From Telopea speciosissima (Eukaryota; Streptophyta; Magnoliopsida; Proteales; Proteaceae): 64,000 bases of DNA. A program made the position numbers and the translations under genes. The stretch covers positions 60,338,970 through 60,402,969 of the forward strand of contig NC_057925.1 of the NCBI RefSeq assembly GCF_018873765.1. Direction: 5' to 3'. How positions within the stretch are numbered: the stretch's first letter is position 1; every line of letters starts with the position of its first letter. Below are positions 22,739 to 53,159 of this stretch, piece after piece. The notes beneath the pieces were generated by a model that worked only from the letters and a program-made list of their open reading frames with translations, did not search any database and was not told the DNA's origin.

Positions 22739-24331
22739 GGGAAATTTACACATACCACCCCTGAAGTTTGACGAAAGGATATTTTCACCCCCCGGTTTTG
22801 GAAAATTCTGCGCACCCCCCTGAGGTTTGCAAACGGTAACAAATAAGCCCATTTCGTCAGTTCATGACTAACACTGTTAAAAATTATACTTGAACTAACG
22901 GAATTGTCCTTCTAAGAAGAACCCAAACAAAAAACAAAACCTGCAACTCATCTTCCCCAATCGAATTTGTATCAATTCCTTTAATTGGGCTTTTACTGTT
23001 CTCTCCTCATCCGTCAATCCCAAATCGAATTCAATCACCTCATTTTCCATGTTTAAAGATTCAAACTCCATGGATAATTATCTACTGTTTATTTTTCCTG
23101 CTATAATCCAAAATGAAATACAGGAAGCTAAAGCATTATACAGAATTCACACCCAAAACAAGAACATAACTGACTGCTATCTTGATCTAGAGACACAGCC
23201 ACGAGCCCCATCGGATCTTCGCAAGCAAAACCTTTCAGAAGAGAGGCTTGAGGAGGAGGGGGGAAAAGATGCAAACTTCTAGGGATTATACTTTAAGTAG
23301 TGACTAGGGTTTCATCCGAGAGATTAAAAAAGAGGAGAGACATGCAGAGCGCGAGAGAGAGACAGAGACAGAGAAATGAAGAGAATTATAGAAGGAAACC
23401 GTAGAATCTCAAAACCCCAGTACCTGGATTCCATCGTTTTTCATTCTCTGCCCCTTCTTCTGATTACAAGAAAAGAGATTCTTTTTACTGAGTAAACATT
23501 GAGAGTAGTTGCAGCAGAGACTAGAAAGAAGGGAGAAGGGTCGGGACTGTGACCATGAGAGAGAATGAAAGAAAGTTGAGAGACGACACAGGGAGCGAGT
23601 TGCGATGATGAACTCTAGGGCAATGATCCAGTATTTGACGAAAGCAATTGATTTGAGTTTGAGTTACTGAAAATCGCATAAGAAAGCAGATATTTTCCTA
23701 ACTAGGGTTCCCAATCCTTGATCCGACCGACGGAGATAGGGTCTGTGAAAGAGATTTGTGGGTTTCCCTTGCAAATGAGGGGAAAATCAAAAGCTTGTTG
23801 AAAAGAGAAGACTAAAATGAACAGAAAGAGAGAGATGAACAACAAAGGGAAAGAGTTTTAGCAGTCGGTGGAATGAGTTTCTTCAGCTCCCTTCATTAGA
23901 GCTTCTCTTAACGCTATGGACAAAGTCGATTTCCTCCTCTCAAAGAAAAGATAAGATGGAATAACAGAATCTCCATATGAACACAATCAAGACGATGGGT
24001 CGAGTTCATACCTGTCTTTCCTTCCTCTTCATAAATCAATAATATCCAACGAAGAGAAGATTTTTAGGATACCTGCAACTCATCTTCTCCAATCGATTTG
24101 GGGAAGATGAGTTGCAGGTTTTGTTTTTGGGTTTTTTTTTTTTTTGGGTTCTTCTTAGAAGGGCAATTTCGTCAGTTCAAGTCTAATTTTTAACAGTGTT
24201 AATCATGAATTGACGTAATGGGCTTATTTGTTACCGTTTGCAAACCTCAGGGGGGTACGCAGAATTTTCCAAAACTGGAGGATGAAAATATCCTTTCATC
24301 AAACCTCAGGGGTGGTATGTGTAAATTTCCC
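22739..24331. mobile_element. Non-autonomous MULE with long TIRs
   Basis: TIRs of over 200 bp are visible: gggaaatttacacataccac at 22,739 and its inverted copy ending at 24,331. The match runs through tttgcaaacggtaacaaata and the ctgcaactcatcttc region. Flanking 9-mers aataaaata (22,730-22,738) and aacaaaata (24,332-24,340) agree at 8 of 9 positions, as expected for Mutator-like elements. No transposase is present. The 77-codon ORF at 23,049 has no recognisable similarity. Confidence 0.85.
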
Positions 24332-24983
24332 AACAAAATATCATTAACCTGTAATAGAGCATATATCAAAACTATCCAAAAGGTCTTTAGAGCATGTTCG
24401 TAAAATCGGATCGGTATCAGTCGAGACCGATCCCAAGATTAGACCGCTGTGTCGAGGTTGTATTGAATCGTTTCCTAGATCGGTCAATCCGATACTTGTC
24501 TTTTTTTTGGGTTTTAGAATCCATGTCTTTAAGGATTTTTTTTTTTTTTGGGTAGATCTTTAAGGAAATATTTCATTCTATATAAACTTGATTGATTTGT
24601 TTAAGCTAGTTAGGGTTTCAAAACCCAGATTTTCATTTTTAGCTGATGTAAGACGATTTTGACCGATCCCAACATTAGGAACCTTGATTTTAGTGGGATT
24701 TTGTTCATTAGCACATATATCCCACAGAAATGTAAACATATCCCACGGCCATTGCTCCTTCCCTTGGGCTAGTAGCTCAAATGGTTAACGTTGGTAATAC
24801 CCCTAAAAAAACCCTCTTCGTGTCGAAATCTCCTTTCCCAACCGCTTGCCATCTCCAGTTAACAATACCCGATGAACAAGCGGTTAGGAGAGGAGATTTC
24901 GACACGAAAACGAGCACATCGACTCCCAACTTCCCAAGTAATAATGTATAAGCAGAATCGAATCGCAGCGGTGTACTATATAC
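24332..24983. other. Intergenic DNA with a hairpin and tRNA-like head
   Basis: 24,400-24,680 is a degenerate repeat of gatcgg/ccgatc words. 24,765-24,790 reads gggctagtagctcaaatgg, resembling a Pol III A box. A strong hairpin follows: arms at 24,817-24,847 and 24,877-24,908 (cgtgtcgaaatctcc and its complement, then aaccgcttg facing caagcggtt). No gene is visible. Confidence 0.45.
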
Positions 24984-25753
24984 TAGGGTTGCAACAGGGT
25001 TGGGTTGGGTTGGTCCGGGATTTTTAATAACATCAGCCCAATCTTGAGTCCCCTGAGCTAGGCCTAGGCCCAGCCGACCCTAACATAGGATTTGAAAAAT
25101 CTAACATTAACATGCCCATAGGGCCGGGCATACTAACCCTTATTGGCCTTGATAATGAACAACCTTAGGCATGAAGAGTACTAATCTAGACCTTCTGAAC
25201 AAGATAAGCCATTAGATTTGTTGGTTGATTAGAACTCGCTAACTCAAATAAATAATTTGCTAGTTACAAACCAAAAACATATTGGCATTCAAAGTCTGTA
25301 AAAAAGATATATGCACCTCATGCCCACCCTTAGAATAAAAAATACGAATAAAATATCATAAGCTTTGAAATATCATATCATAATTCAACAAACATATTTT
25401 ATATTTAAATTAAAAGCTATTGGACAGTGGACACCCATGTTATAGCTCCTTGTCCATCCTAGCCTTTAGTATACATAGCACATTTGAAAGATGAAATATG
25501 AATTTCTGGTCTAACTCTTTCAAGGAGGGGGAAGGGAGATGCAAGGGCTGGGCCAGGCCGGGAAGGAGGAGAAGAAGAAGAAGACAAGTTTGAGCTAGGC
25601 TTAGCGCAAGGCCTCAACCCTGGCCTAGTCCGACCTTGTTTCAAGGCCAAAAATTCCCAGCTCTGAGCCGCCCTCAGGGCCATGATATCTCAGTCCAGAC
25701 TGTGTTTGGGCTCAGGGCGGGCTCGGGTTGATAAGGCCAAACTTGCACCCCTA
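24984..25753. mobile_element. hAT-like element of the ggcc/cagggttggg type
   Basis: The left end tagggttgcaac and the right end ttgcaccccta are imperfect inverted repeats. The interior is rich in ggccta, gggctcag and cccagccgacc words. It resembles the element at 26,951-27,490, which has a clean 8-bp duplication; here the flanks do not give a convincing one. Minus-strand ORFs at 25,459-25,683 follow the repeat words. Confidence 0.5.
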
Positions 25754-25922
25754 CGGCGTATACACAACCCAAAGCAAAAGAGAACCTCTCATGGTCATAG
25801 ATTTCCAAGGGAAGTTTAGGATATCATACCCATAGAACAATGTGTGTACCAATAACCTGAGAAGGTTGGAATCATGGTGTCCAATGATGACGGGGGAAGA
25901 AACCTGATAGCTACTGACCAAG
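25754..25922. other. Spacer between repeats
   Basis: This short unassigned sequence lies next to the solo LTR. Confidence 0.3.
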
Positions 25923-25927
25923 GGTTG

Positions 25928-26654
25928 TGATGAGGCATAAAACACCCCTCCTATCAGAGGCTGCCACATGGCCGACCCGACCTTAGTCCGAGAACCGAGT
26001 TGGGCCGAGCAGTTGTCCGGGCCGACCCCATCTCCGATAAGTCACCTGACAAAGCCAGACTCTAGCGAGCTAGCCAGTGGCTGAGGCCGAGCTCATACGG
26101 GTCAGCAATGGACTCCTGGCCGAGCTTGCGGCAGAGACCAACCTCTCGGGCCGACCTCCCTTGCCGACCTCCTCTGCCGACCCCCTGGGCCGACCTCCGA
26201 GGCCGAGCCCTCCTCCACTGAAGCTGCCACAGCACCCCACCGGGAATCTCCGGGCCACGTCAGCGCATCTCGAGAATCGCGGGATAGGGATTGAGCCACG
26301 ATCCCAGTGCAACACGGAATCGCACTCTACATGGACTCTTACCTTAATAAGAGTCCGACCCCAAATATAGCTCTCCGCTCCACTCTACGCGAGACAGCCT
26401 TCCGAAAGAAGGACTCCTACCATACTAGGACTCTCCCAACCGCCTCATCTCCTCCTCACTCTATAAATACCCAGGTATGGAGCACCATTCCTCATCTCAC
26501 TTTTTGACTAGCAGTTACGCTGTTGCATTGGAGACCTGACTTGAGCATCGGAGAGTCCTAGGCTGGAGCCACACTGGCCCTCTTGTGCTCATTGCTTGGT
26601 TTTTGCAGGCTCATCCGCGGGCGAACCAAGCACCGAAGGTTTTCACACGCAACA
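25928..26654 (+). mobile_element. Solo LTR with 5-bp target duplication
   Basis: The sequence starts TGATGAGG and ends CGCAACA, so it has canonical TG...CA ends. It is flanked by a perfect 5-bp duplication ggttg (25,923-25,927 and 26,655-26,659). It is 727 bp long, GC-rich with gccgacctc words in its first half, and has a TATA-like ctataaatac at 26,461-26,470, fitting the U3/R/U5 order on the plus strand. No PBS, gag-pol or second LTR is present, so it is the product of LTR-LTR recombination. Superfamily cannot be set from an LTR alone. Confidence 0.8.
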
Positions 26655-26659
26655 GGTTG

Positions 26660-26942
26660 CATTAAAGAACCTTGTTATAGTATTATCGATGGAAAAACTT
26701 ACATATAATACCCTAAGCCTATATCGGTGATTTGCAGAGGTTGTTGTAGCTTCCAAAGATACGAGATTTACGTGGAAGATAAAGAAGTCACAACCCCATT
26801 AGTTTGCCGAAGAAGCTAAGGCGCCAAGGGTCCTGTAATCGATCTTGAAGTTCAAGTTCAAGATAAATCGTTGGTTCGTTAGAGGCAGCCACTACAAAAT
26901 CCAAAGATGTTGAGAGGTCCATATCCGCGTGGTCGACTTGAA
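26660..26942. other. Unassigned sequence after the solo LTR
   Basis: Unique-looking sequence with no recognisable gene. It continues beyond 27,498, where it was interrupted by the hAT-like insertion. Confidence 0.3.
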
Positions 26943-26950
26943 CGTACAAG

Positions 26951-27490
26951 TAGGGCTGCAAGTTTGGTCCTGTCGGCCCGAACCCACCCTAGCCCCCCTA
27001 AGGCCAAACAGGGCCTAGGTTGAGATATCTTGGCCCTGACCAGGGCTAGAAATTCTAACATTGAGTTAGGGTTGGGTCGGGCCAAGGTTGAGGCCTTGGG
27101 TGGAGCCCGGCCCGGTCCTGTTTTAAATTATACTATAAAATATATATTGATATAATGTACATAATATAAATTTTAAATGCCACCCACATTTTGTTGTATA
27201 ATATATTATATATGAAGATAATAAGTGATATAATATATCTTATTATAGTGTTATTTTACATAAAATTGATAATTTTATCCCTAGTTGAGTCCAACCCATG
27301 CATCTCCTCTTCCCTTTACCCATGATCAGGGCCAATCAGGGTCAGCCTGGCCCGACCCAGAGGGTAGGTCAGGGTTGAATTTTTCAGGCCCTGAGTTAGG
27401 GTCAAGTCGGGCTTGGGCCCAGCTAAGTGAACTTAGGGTTGGACTAGGATTTTATAAAGCCTGGCCCAACTCGATCCTATTGAAGCCCTA
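26951..27490. mobile_element. hAT-like element with perfect 8-bp TSD
   Basis: It is flanked by cgtacaag on both sides (26,943-26,950 and 27,491-27,498). Ends are tagggctgcaag and, inverted, tagggcttcaat. The interior is made of ggcccgacc/gggtcgggc words around an AT-rich centre. It has no transposase. Confidence 0.88.
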
Positions 27491-27498
27491 CGTACAAG

Positions 27499-27784
27499 AG
27501 TGATCCATGATAGCGACAACTTGAAACTGACCAAATTATCTTTGAAGGAATCTGTTGAGGCGAAAAGAATAGGTTATACCGTATGAACATAGAAGGATAA
27601 GGAAGAGGAGTCAACATTGCAACGTCGTGAACTTCTCAAACAAAGGAGGAACAGCAACCCAAGGGTCCGAGGCAACAACAGAAGAGGAGGAGGAGGAAGA
27701 GGAAGGGGAATGGGAGGGTCTCAAGATTAGCCATTACTTCATTTTCTTCTTTCAGAATCTTTAGTATTTGGGAGTCCTTCACCC
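27499..27784. other. Gene-poor spacer with purine-rich tract
   Basis: Contains a gaggaggagg-type purine tract at about 27,680-27,720. No supported gene. Confidence 0.3.
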
Positions 27785-27795
27785 TTTTTTTTTTT

Positions 27796-29050
27796 GGGAA
27801 AAATTGCCTAGATCTACTAGATAATAAAAAGATTTACAAAATTGGTAGATGTAAATTATGTTTTACAGTCACAAGTTACGTTGAAAAGATTTACCAAATT
27901 CCCTTATAAGGAGAAAAACTAAATGAATATCCTAAACTACCCCTAGTGTCCTTCTCTTTCAATTTTTTCCTTTATTTAATCTTATACTTTTTAGTTTTTT
28001 ATTGATCCTACCCTTCGTTCTTTTTCTCCTTCCTCCGGTGAACATTTCTGTAACCACTCCCTCCTTCCTCCCCTACAACTCCGCACCACCACTGCCATCC
28101 ACCTCCTCCCTCCCTCCTGTTCTTGACCCTTTTCTCTTCCCTGCAACCCCACCCCTGCCCAGTCCTGTGAAACCATTTCTTGCTTTCTATGGAGATCTGT
28201 TTCTCCTTCCTTACTGATGAGGGTGCAAGTCTGTCTAAGATGATAGGTTGCAAATACTGCATATTGACCTACATGTTTTTTCGGGAAAAAAAACTATATT
28301 TTTAACCTAACTTTCTTTAGTTCTTCCCGACATGTGCCCCTCACAATGCCCTATGAAAAAACAATAGAATAAATTGATCAATGCTGAATTACCCTACCTG
28401 GAAAAAAAACAAAAGAAAAAAAAAAAGAAGATAAACAGAAACTTTGGAAAAGTAATAAAGTCCTTCTTAAAAGCTCATAAAGAGAGGGTTTTGGATATTT
28501 CCAAGCAAATTGGGAAAATTCAGAACGGATTGGAGATTGGATGCGAAACCGACAGGAAACGTCTAGATTAGAAGAATAATTTCAATAAATCTAAGCATGC
28601 GTTGATGGATGATGGCGAAAGGTTCACTCAGGCGAGGCAGAACATAAGAACATTACGATTTTGAGTGTGAGAGAGGGATGAAGGGGTGGATGGAAGTGGC
28701 CGTGGAGGTGGTAGTGGTAGTGCAGGCCGATTTGCAGGGAGGAGGGTGGGGTGGGGGTTGCAGGGGAAGGCGGAGGGAGAAGGGGGTGTTCTTCCGTCGG
28801 AGGCGGAGGACAAAGAAGAAGGAGAAGAAGAAATAAAAAAAAAAAATAAAAAAATAGAAAAGTTAAATGAAAATACAGAGGGAAGAAAGAAACATGCTAG
28901 GGGTATTTTAGATTATTCCTCAAGCTTCTGTTACTAATATGGGGATTTGAAAAATATTTTCAACATCACTATTTATGATTGTAAAACATAATTAACATCT
29001 ACCGTTTTTGCAAATCTTTTTTATATTTAGTAGATCTAGGCAATTTTCCC
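27796..29050. mobile_element. Non-autonomous MULE-like element, 1.25 kb
   Basis: Long TIRs begin gggaaaaattgcctagatct at 27,796 and end with the complement at 29,050. Pairing continues for about 190 bp through agatttacaaa, attatgttttaca and the acccctag regions. The flanking 9-mers are ttttttttt and ttctttttt, 8 of 9 identical but low in complexity. The interior is CT-rich on one side and GA-rich on the other. No transposase or captured gene is recognised. Confidence 0.75.
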
Positions 29051-29270
29051 TTCTTTTTTTTGTTTATTATTTTACACCGCTGGTATATCCAAGCTAGCAC
29101 CCATTGTGCTTATCTCTCTCTCTTCTCCCTTTGAAATGACTCTGTTGCCTCTCAGTATGATGCCCCATCTTGCGTTCCCATTGATGCCCCCGCTAGACTT
29201 GACATGTGATTAAATCATCATATCTTCCCTATAATTGTAATTTTATGTTTTGGCTTGCTTAAAAGTAAAA

Positions 29271-29880
29271 GGGAAAATTTCACGTACCTCCCTGATGTAT
29301 GGCTTATGTACACTTTCATCTATGAGGTTTAAAAAATTTCACGTACCTCCCCAGCTTTCCAATTAAGTAATAAAAACACCCAATCCGTTAACTGTAGACG
29401 TTAAATGTTAAAATTATATTTTAATTGACCAAAATGCCCTCATATCCCCCAAATCATTTTAAGGGTTGAAAAAAAAAAAATGTAACTCATCTTCTCCAAA
29501 TTGTTTCCCCAAAACCTAAAACTCATTTTCCTCAAACCTGCACATCATTTTCTTTTCTCTTTCCATTTATGAAACCTAATCTAATAAAAAAAAAAAAATC
29601 TAATTAAAACTCTCAACCCAATTTCTTCATCTAATCCCAAAACCAAATCCATCTTCCATTTCTGAAACATCGACCCTCTCTCAAAAACCATCTTTGCCAA
29701 AATCGCCATCATCTCCACTAATCCCTATTTCTCTTGTTATCGCTAGTCTTTTTCATATTTTATTTTTTATTAATATTATAGTCATTCTAAAAACCTTCAT
29801 CCCACCATCACGCGAATCTAACGGATTAGGTGTTTTTGTTGTTAAGTTTGAAAAATAGGGGAGGTACGTGAAATTTTCCC
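29271..29880. mobile_element. Small long-TIR element next to the TRM5 promoter
   Basis: The ends are gggaaaatttcacgtacctc at 29,271 and its inverted copy ending at 29,880. The left side holds a second internal copy of the motif (aatttcacgtacctcccc, about 29,336), and the inner match includes aacacc-aatccgtta. The flanks give no clear duplication. It ends about 500 bp before the TRM5 start codon. Confidence 0.7.
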
Positions 29881-30377
29881 CCCAAAAAAAAAGGAGGGGG
29901 AAAAATTGGCGGCTTTAGTTATTTCGCGTGTTCGCGGTTCTATTGTTTCGGAAATCTCTGCAACTTCACTGTTTGCGTATTTGCAGATCACATGTAAGTA
30001 CAAGGTAGACCTTCTTCTCTCTCTCTCGGTTTCACGCTCTCACCTTTGATAGTCTGTACCTGGAAGGTTAAATCTCTCTCTCTCTCTCATAGGTTATTGG
30101 TTTGGAGTACTCATTGTTTTGTGTCTCTTTAGAAGTGAACCTTATGCGACAACTATTAACTGCTTTCTCCATATGCTTGGCTACTCTTCTTAGCTGTATA
30201 TACACAGACATAGTAAATCAATTTAGCTTTGGGTTTTAGGATCTCATCATTAATACGCTTCATGATATAATTTTTCTTCATATCTTCCGACTCTGAGTGG
30301 AATATCTCATCGCCGGAAGGTTTACTTATATGTACAATGTTCAATTGATGCAGAATCAGTTGATTTCTTAATATACG
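29881..30377 (+). promoter_or_regulatory. Probable promoter and leader of the TRM5 gene
   Basis: The region between the transposon end and the start codon at 30,378 holds a GC-rich stretch (tttcgcgtgttcgcggttc, 29,927-29,945) and two (ct)n tracts (30,016-30,027 and 30,072-30,088). Such CT tracts are common in plant core promoters and leaders. No clear TATA box is seen. A leader intron is possible but not provable. Confidence 0.4.
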
Positions 30378-49245
<18,868 letters not shown>

Positions 49246-49748
49246 TTGAAAAAGGTCATTGTTGTATGGTCAACCCCAACGGTAAAGGTTTGACCTTTCA
49301 ATTTCTTTCCGCTTCTCTTTTTCTGGTTCCTCCTCCCCCTGCCCAGAGAGAGAGTTAAGCTTAGTTTGGAAAAATATGAAAATAACAAGAAATGCCGAAA
49401 ACTGTCATCATTGGTAGCTTGCTTTAGTGTTTTTTGCCTTCTTCCTCTTCGAGCTTTCTTCATGGAGCCTGGGACTATAGGCGGTCTGTTTGCAAGCCGG
49501 CTGCCTGTTAGTTTGCATGCATTAGATCTTGTGGGCTGGAAAATATAGACCTTGGGCATTGGGAGCACATTAGAGTAGCCTGAATTAATATGTAATCTTA
49601 GACAAAGGTTGCTTTAGATGATCTGAGCTGATAATGTTATCAGGGTAGCTCACCAATTTTTTTGCCATGTGGTGGGATGATGTGACATTTCTGACCATTG
49701 GATAGATAAGGTGTGGGTTAGCCATGTGTCAAATTTCAGGACCTAATT
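49246..49748. other. 3' flank of the TRM5 gene
   Basis: This is the 3'UTR and flank. The antisense ORF of 108 codons at 49,242-49,568 overlaps the stop codon of TRM5 and has no family motif, so I do not call a gene. Confidence 0.4.
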
Positions 49749-49902
49749 ACCAACAATTGCTTAGCTCAGTTGGTGAGCCGTGGTGCGCTTCATGCCCATG
49801 TTCACCAAGAGGTCTCGAGTTCAAGTCTCTTGGCTGGTATCTTATCCCCCCCCTTCTATCAACTATATATGTAAAGCTCCCAATTACCAAAAAAATAAAT
49901 AA
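49749..49902 (+). mobile_element. tRNA-derived SINE with 18-bp target duplication
   Basis: An 18-bp direct repeat, aaatttcaggacctaatt, flanks it exactly (49,731-49,748 and 49,903-49,920). The head carries an A box (ttagctcagttgg) and a B box (gagttcaagtc) in tRNA order, followed by a C-rich body and an A-rich tail (aaaaaataaataaaa). Length is about 154 bp. The perfect duplication suggests a fairly recent LINE-mediated insertion. Confidence 0.9.
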
Positions 49903-52900
49903 AAATTTCAGGACCTAATTTAATATCCTTCCATGTATTGGCATGTATCCTTGTATTTTTCAACTGTCCATGTATGCCAATGTACCTTCTTATAGTACTT
50001 TGATTTTTTCGAGTTCTATTTTGCCACTTGGTGAACTCTTAAGATGAAACTTGACACATAGGTTGGGGACCTTGAGGGCCACCTATCCACAAAATAAATA
50101 ATGGGAGGCGAAAAGGGAGCAACATCTGCCATATGGCACAGCGGTGGGGGGGGGTTTGTTTCTAAATATCACTTTGGTAGGCCCCACCTTCCCTACTCAT
50201 GTGCCAAATTTCAATCTAAAGGACTTCGAAATGTCTATGAAAAGAACAAAATTGGGTTTTTCAAGACAATAGTTGTATTTGGAACTAGTAGTAGAATAAA
50301 ATGTATTTTTCTAAACCAAACTTATCTTTTTTTTTTGGTAACCAAAGTTATCAGTAGCTTATTAAACTACTACCTGATTTGTTTCAAAGTTGACCATGAT
50401 TTTGACTTTGTTGCACCCCCTAGGCATCCCTAGCAGTTCTTTTATTATTATTATTATTATTTTTCTGGAGGCCACAATTGAGCCTGAAATTTAATTGGAA
50501 GTGTTTTGGTTTCTTTCCTAGTCCACGTGTGGATTAGGAGGTCAAGGTTTAATGGGTACACATTTTCCCTCTTTAGTTGTATCTACTTTGGAGAGTGAGG
50601 CCATGGGGAAAATGACGTTACTCCATAGATAATTCTGACCATTGGATTAGAGGACAGTTTAGATTGACCATTCGTCAAGTTTCAGATTCATTTGCTCTCG
50701 TTAACGACCACAAAGGCATACATAGAAGGCAGTTGAGAGAAACTGCTTGATGAACGATGATTGATGATGATCTGTCCGTAGTAGACCACCACATTTTGGA
50801 TGCAAATTCGGTCAGCGCATCGACCTGATCTACTAGAAATTCAACCATCTATTCTCCCATGTAGTGGCATGTATCCCCATAAATGTTCATGATTGTTTAT
50901 GGTATTTTGATCATTACTAACAATTATCCAATAGGCCTGGATTTCCAAAGTTTTGTTTATGCCACTTGATAAACTAAAATTTTTTTTTTGGGGGAGGGGC
51001 AGGGGAGAGGGAATTTGACATGTGAGAAGGGAACTCTTAAGGGTCTACCTGTCCACAAAATTGGGTCCCATTAAACATGTTATGTGGCCATTCTTCTGCC
51101 AATCAACTAAGCTTATTTAGAAAGAAAAATATAAATATTATAGGCAGGGGTTATTTGGTCTGGCATTTGCTTTTATGGCAGCTAGATGAGATTGTGAAGC
51201 ATTTCAGTAACTTCGTTTAATAGAGGGACAACTATTTATAGGTAATCTTAGGAGGGGTTTATGAACCCTAGGATGGTGGGTGAACTGTTTTCTTTTTTAA
51301 ATGTATTTTTTGGTACTCAAACCTATTGCGTTTTACTTATTAACAGGCTCAACAAACTAGAGACCCAATTTAGAGGCTCTTCACAAAACAAAGGAGACCC
51401 AGAAGAGAGCTAGATTGTGCCTCAAGGGCCATACATGGTCTAATCAGGATCAGAAATGACAAAGTTGGAGTGGACTAAACAACTAATCGGACTGCCATAG
51501 ATTGGTTGGATTCATGGATCGGTCAAGGGTCTCCTTTGTTAGAAGGGGTTGCTCATCACAGAGAATGTAAAATGATGGGTTGTGATGGGATAAACCCAAG
51601 GTCTACAGCCAAGACTATAGAGCTTGACCAAATGTCAAAAATTGTAAGGTTTCTTGATAGAAAAGACATTACAATCAAAACGAAAGCCACGGGTCCAACC
51701 AATAATAAGCCATTGATTTGGAATCTTCAGTGATTGGGGGAGTAGTTCAACCTCTGAGTGAGAGATTGAGTTCATGACCACCGCTAGCAAAAACGTGTTT
51801 ATAATGATGTTTTCGTTTTTTTATTGTTTTAAACTCGGTTTGTTGTGTTGTTTAGTTCCCAATAACATGGGGAAAAAAATGGCAAACGATCAGCAATCCG
51901 TTTTAAACACATTTAAAATATGTTCTCATTTTTTTCCGTTTATTTTAGGACCTCTGACTTGTTGAACACAATGGCTTACTTAATAAATCATATCTTTCTT
52001 TCTCAAACTCGGGTCGACCTGATTTTTTTCACCGATATAAAACTGACACAAAGGGCTAAATTTCTCACGAGATCACTTTCGACTTAGGTTCAATGCAAAG
52101 ACACTGAAATTGAGCTACAAACTAATGTATCTAAGTGATGGCTTACAATTTTAATTATACATGCATCACTTTGGGAGTGTGTTGGCTATATTGACAACAA
52201 TGAACACCCCCATAGCCAAGCCACATTGTTCTTCAGAACTTTTGGACATGTTTTTTTTGTTATGGTGTATGAATATGACATTTTTTGTTGGATAATATAA
52301 ATACACATGTTATACCTTCTTTTCTTGGCTGTGTTGGAGTTATATTTAGGTAAGGGTGCCAATTTAGAACCGAAGCAAAAAAATGGGAATCAAATCTGGT
52401 TATTTAAAAACAAATTGAAATGAAAAAAAAATTTGGGTTCTTTTCTTTGTTTTGGAAGTTAAAATTTGATTTCAAACCGTTAGTTTGAACCAAACCTAAA
52501 TCATATTAAACCCTAAAAAGCGAAAACACAAATTCTAAGATTTCAATTTTCACTTTTCTCTTATGCCTCCGTCATCGACTCTCAACGAGTCGACTATCCT
52601 CGTTTCTTTTCTAGTTGTTTGCTCATTTCCTTTTTCGTGCCTTGCTTCTTCAAAGCTGGTACGAGACATTCCCAAGTCTCATACGAATCAAAGAAGTGAA
52701 CCAAATAAAATAAATCAAATTATTGAGACTATATACGAACCAAATGAGATCAAATACAGAAAACCGAATAGAATTGAATCAATTCGGTTCGACTTCGATT
52801 TGAGATTATGAAAATTATTTAGTTTTGGTGTGTACAATATCATCAACAGTACGGAAACTAAACTCAATCCGATACTATTGATACCTCTTATATTTAAGAT

Positions 52901-52912
52901 ATCCAAGATGGC
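49903..52912. repeat. Intergenic DNA with diverged duplications
   Basis: Two diverged direct copies lie at about 49,690-50,095 and 50,635-51,060. Shared order: ttctgaccattgga, a tttcag stretch, ggcatgtatcc, gccacttg-t-aact, a tttgacac or tttgacatg stretch, and cc-acct-tccacaaaat. A (tta)n stretch is at 50,442-50,460. 52,340-52,560 and 52,700-52,810 are degenerate aaccgaa/ttcggtt repeats. No gene is supported. Confidence 0.45.
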
Positions 52913-53159
52913 TAGGGGTGTAAATGAATAGCCGAAATCTGTTTCCGTATTCGTGTCCGTATCCGTTTAGCACTATCCGAATCTGTCCGAAAGCTAAACG
53001 GATGCGGATATGAATAGACTATAGCTATCCGAAAAGCTATATTTACATGTAAACGGATAAAATATCCGATCCGTATCCGTTTAGCACTATCCGAATCCGT
53101 CCGATAGCTAATTGGATGCGGATGCGGATATAGCACTATCCGATCCGTTTACAGCCTTA
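52913..53159. mobile_element. Small hAT-like element with perfect 8-bp TSD
   Basis: It is flanked by aagatggc on both sides (52,905-52,912 and 53,160-53,167). Ends are taggggtgtaaatg and, inverted, taaggctgtaaacgg. The 247-bp interior is made of gcggat/atccg words, including two copies of tccgtttagcactatccgaa. Confidence 0.88.

Noticed and set aside
25459..27085. Several GC-rich ORFs (25,459-25,683, 26,077-26,370, 26,879-27,085)
   Set aside because: They follow repeat words of hAT-like elements or the solo LTR, occur on both strands and have no domains.
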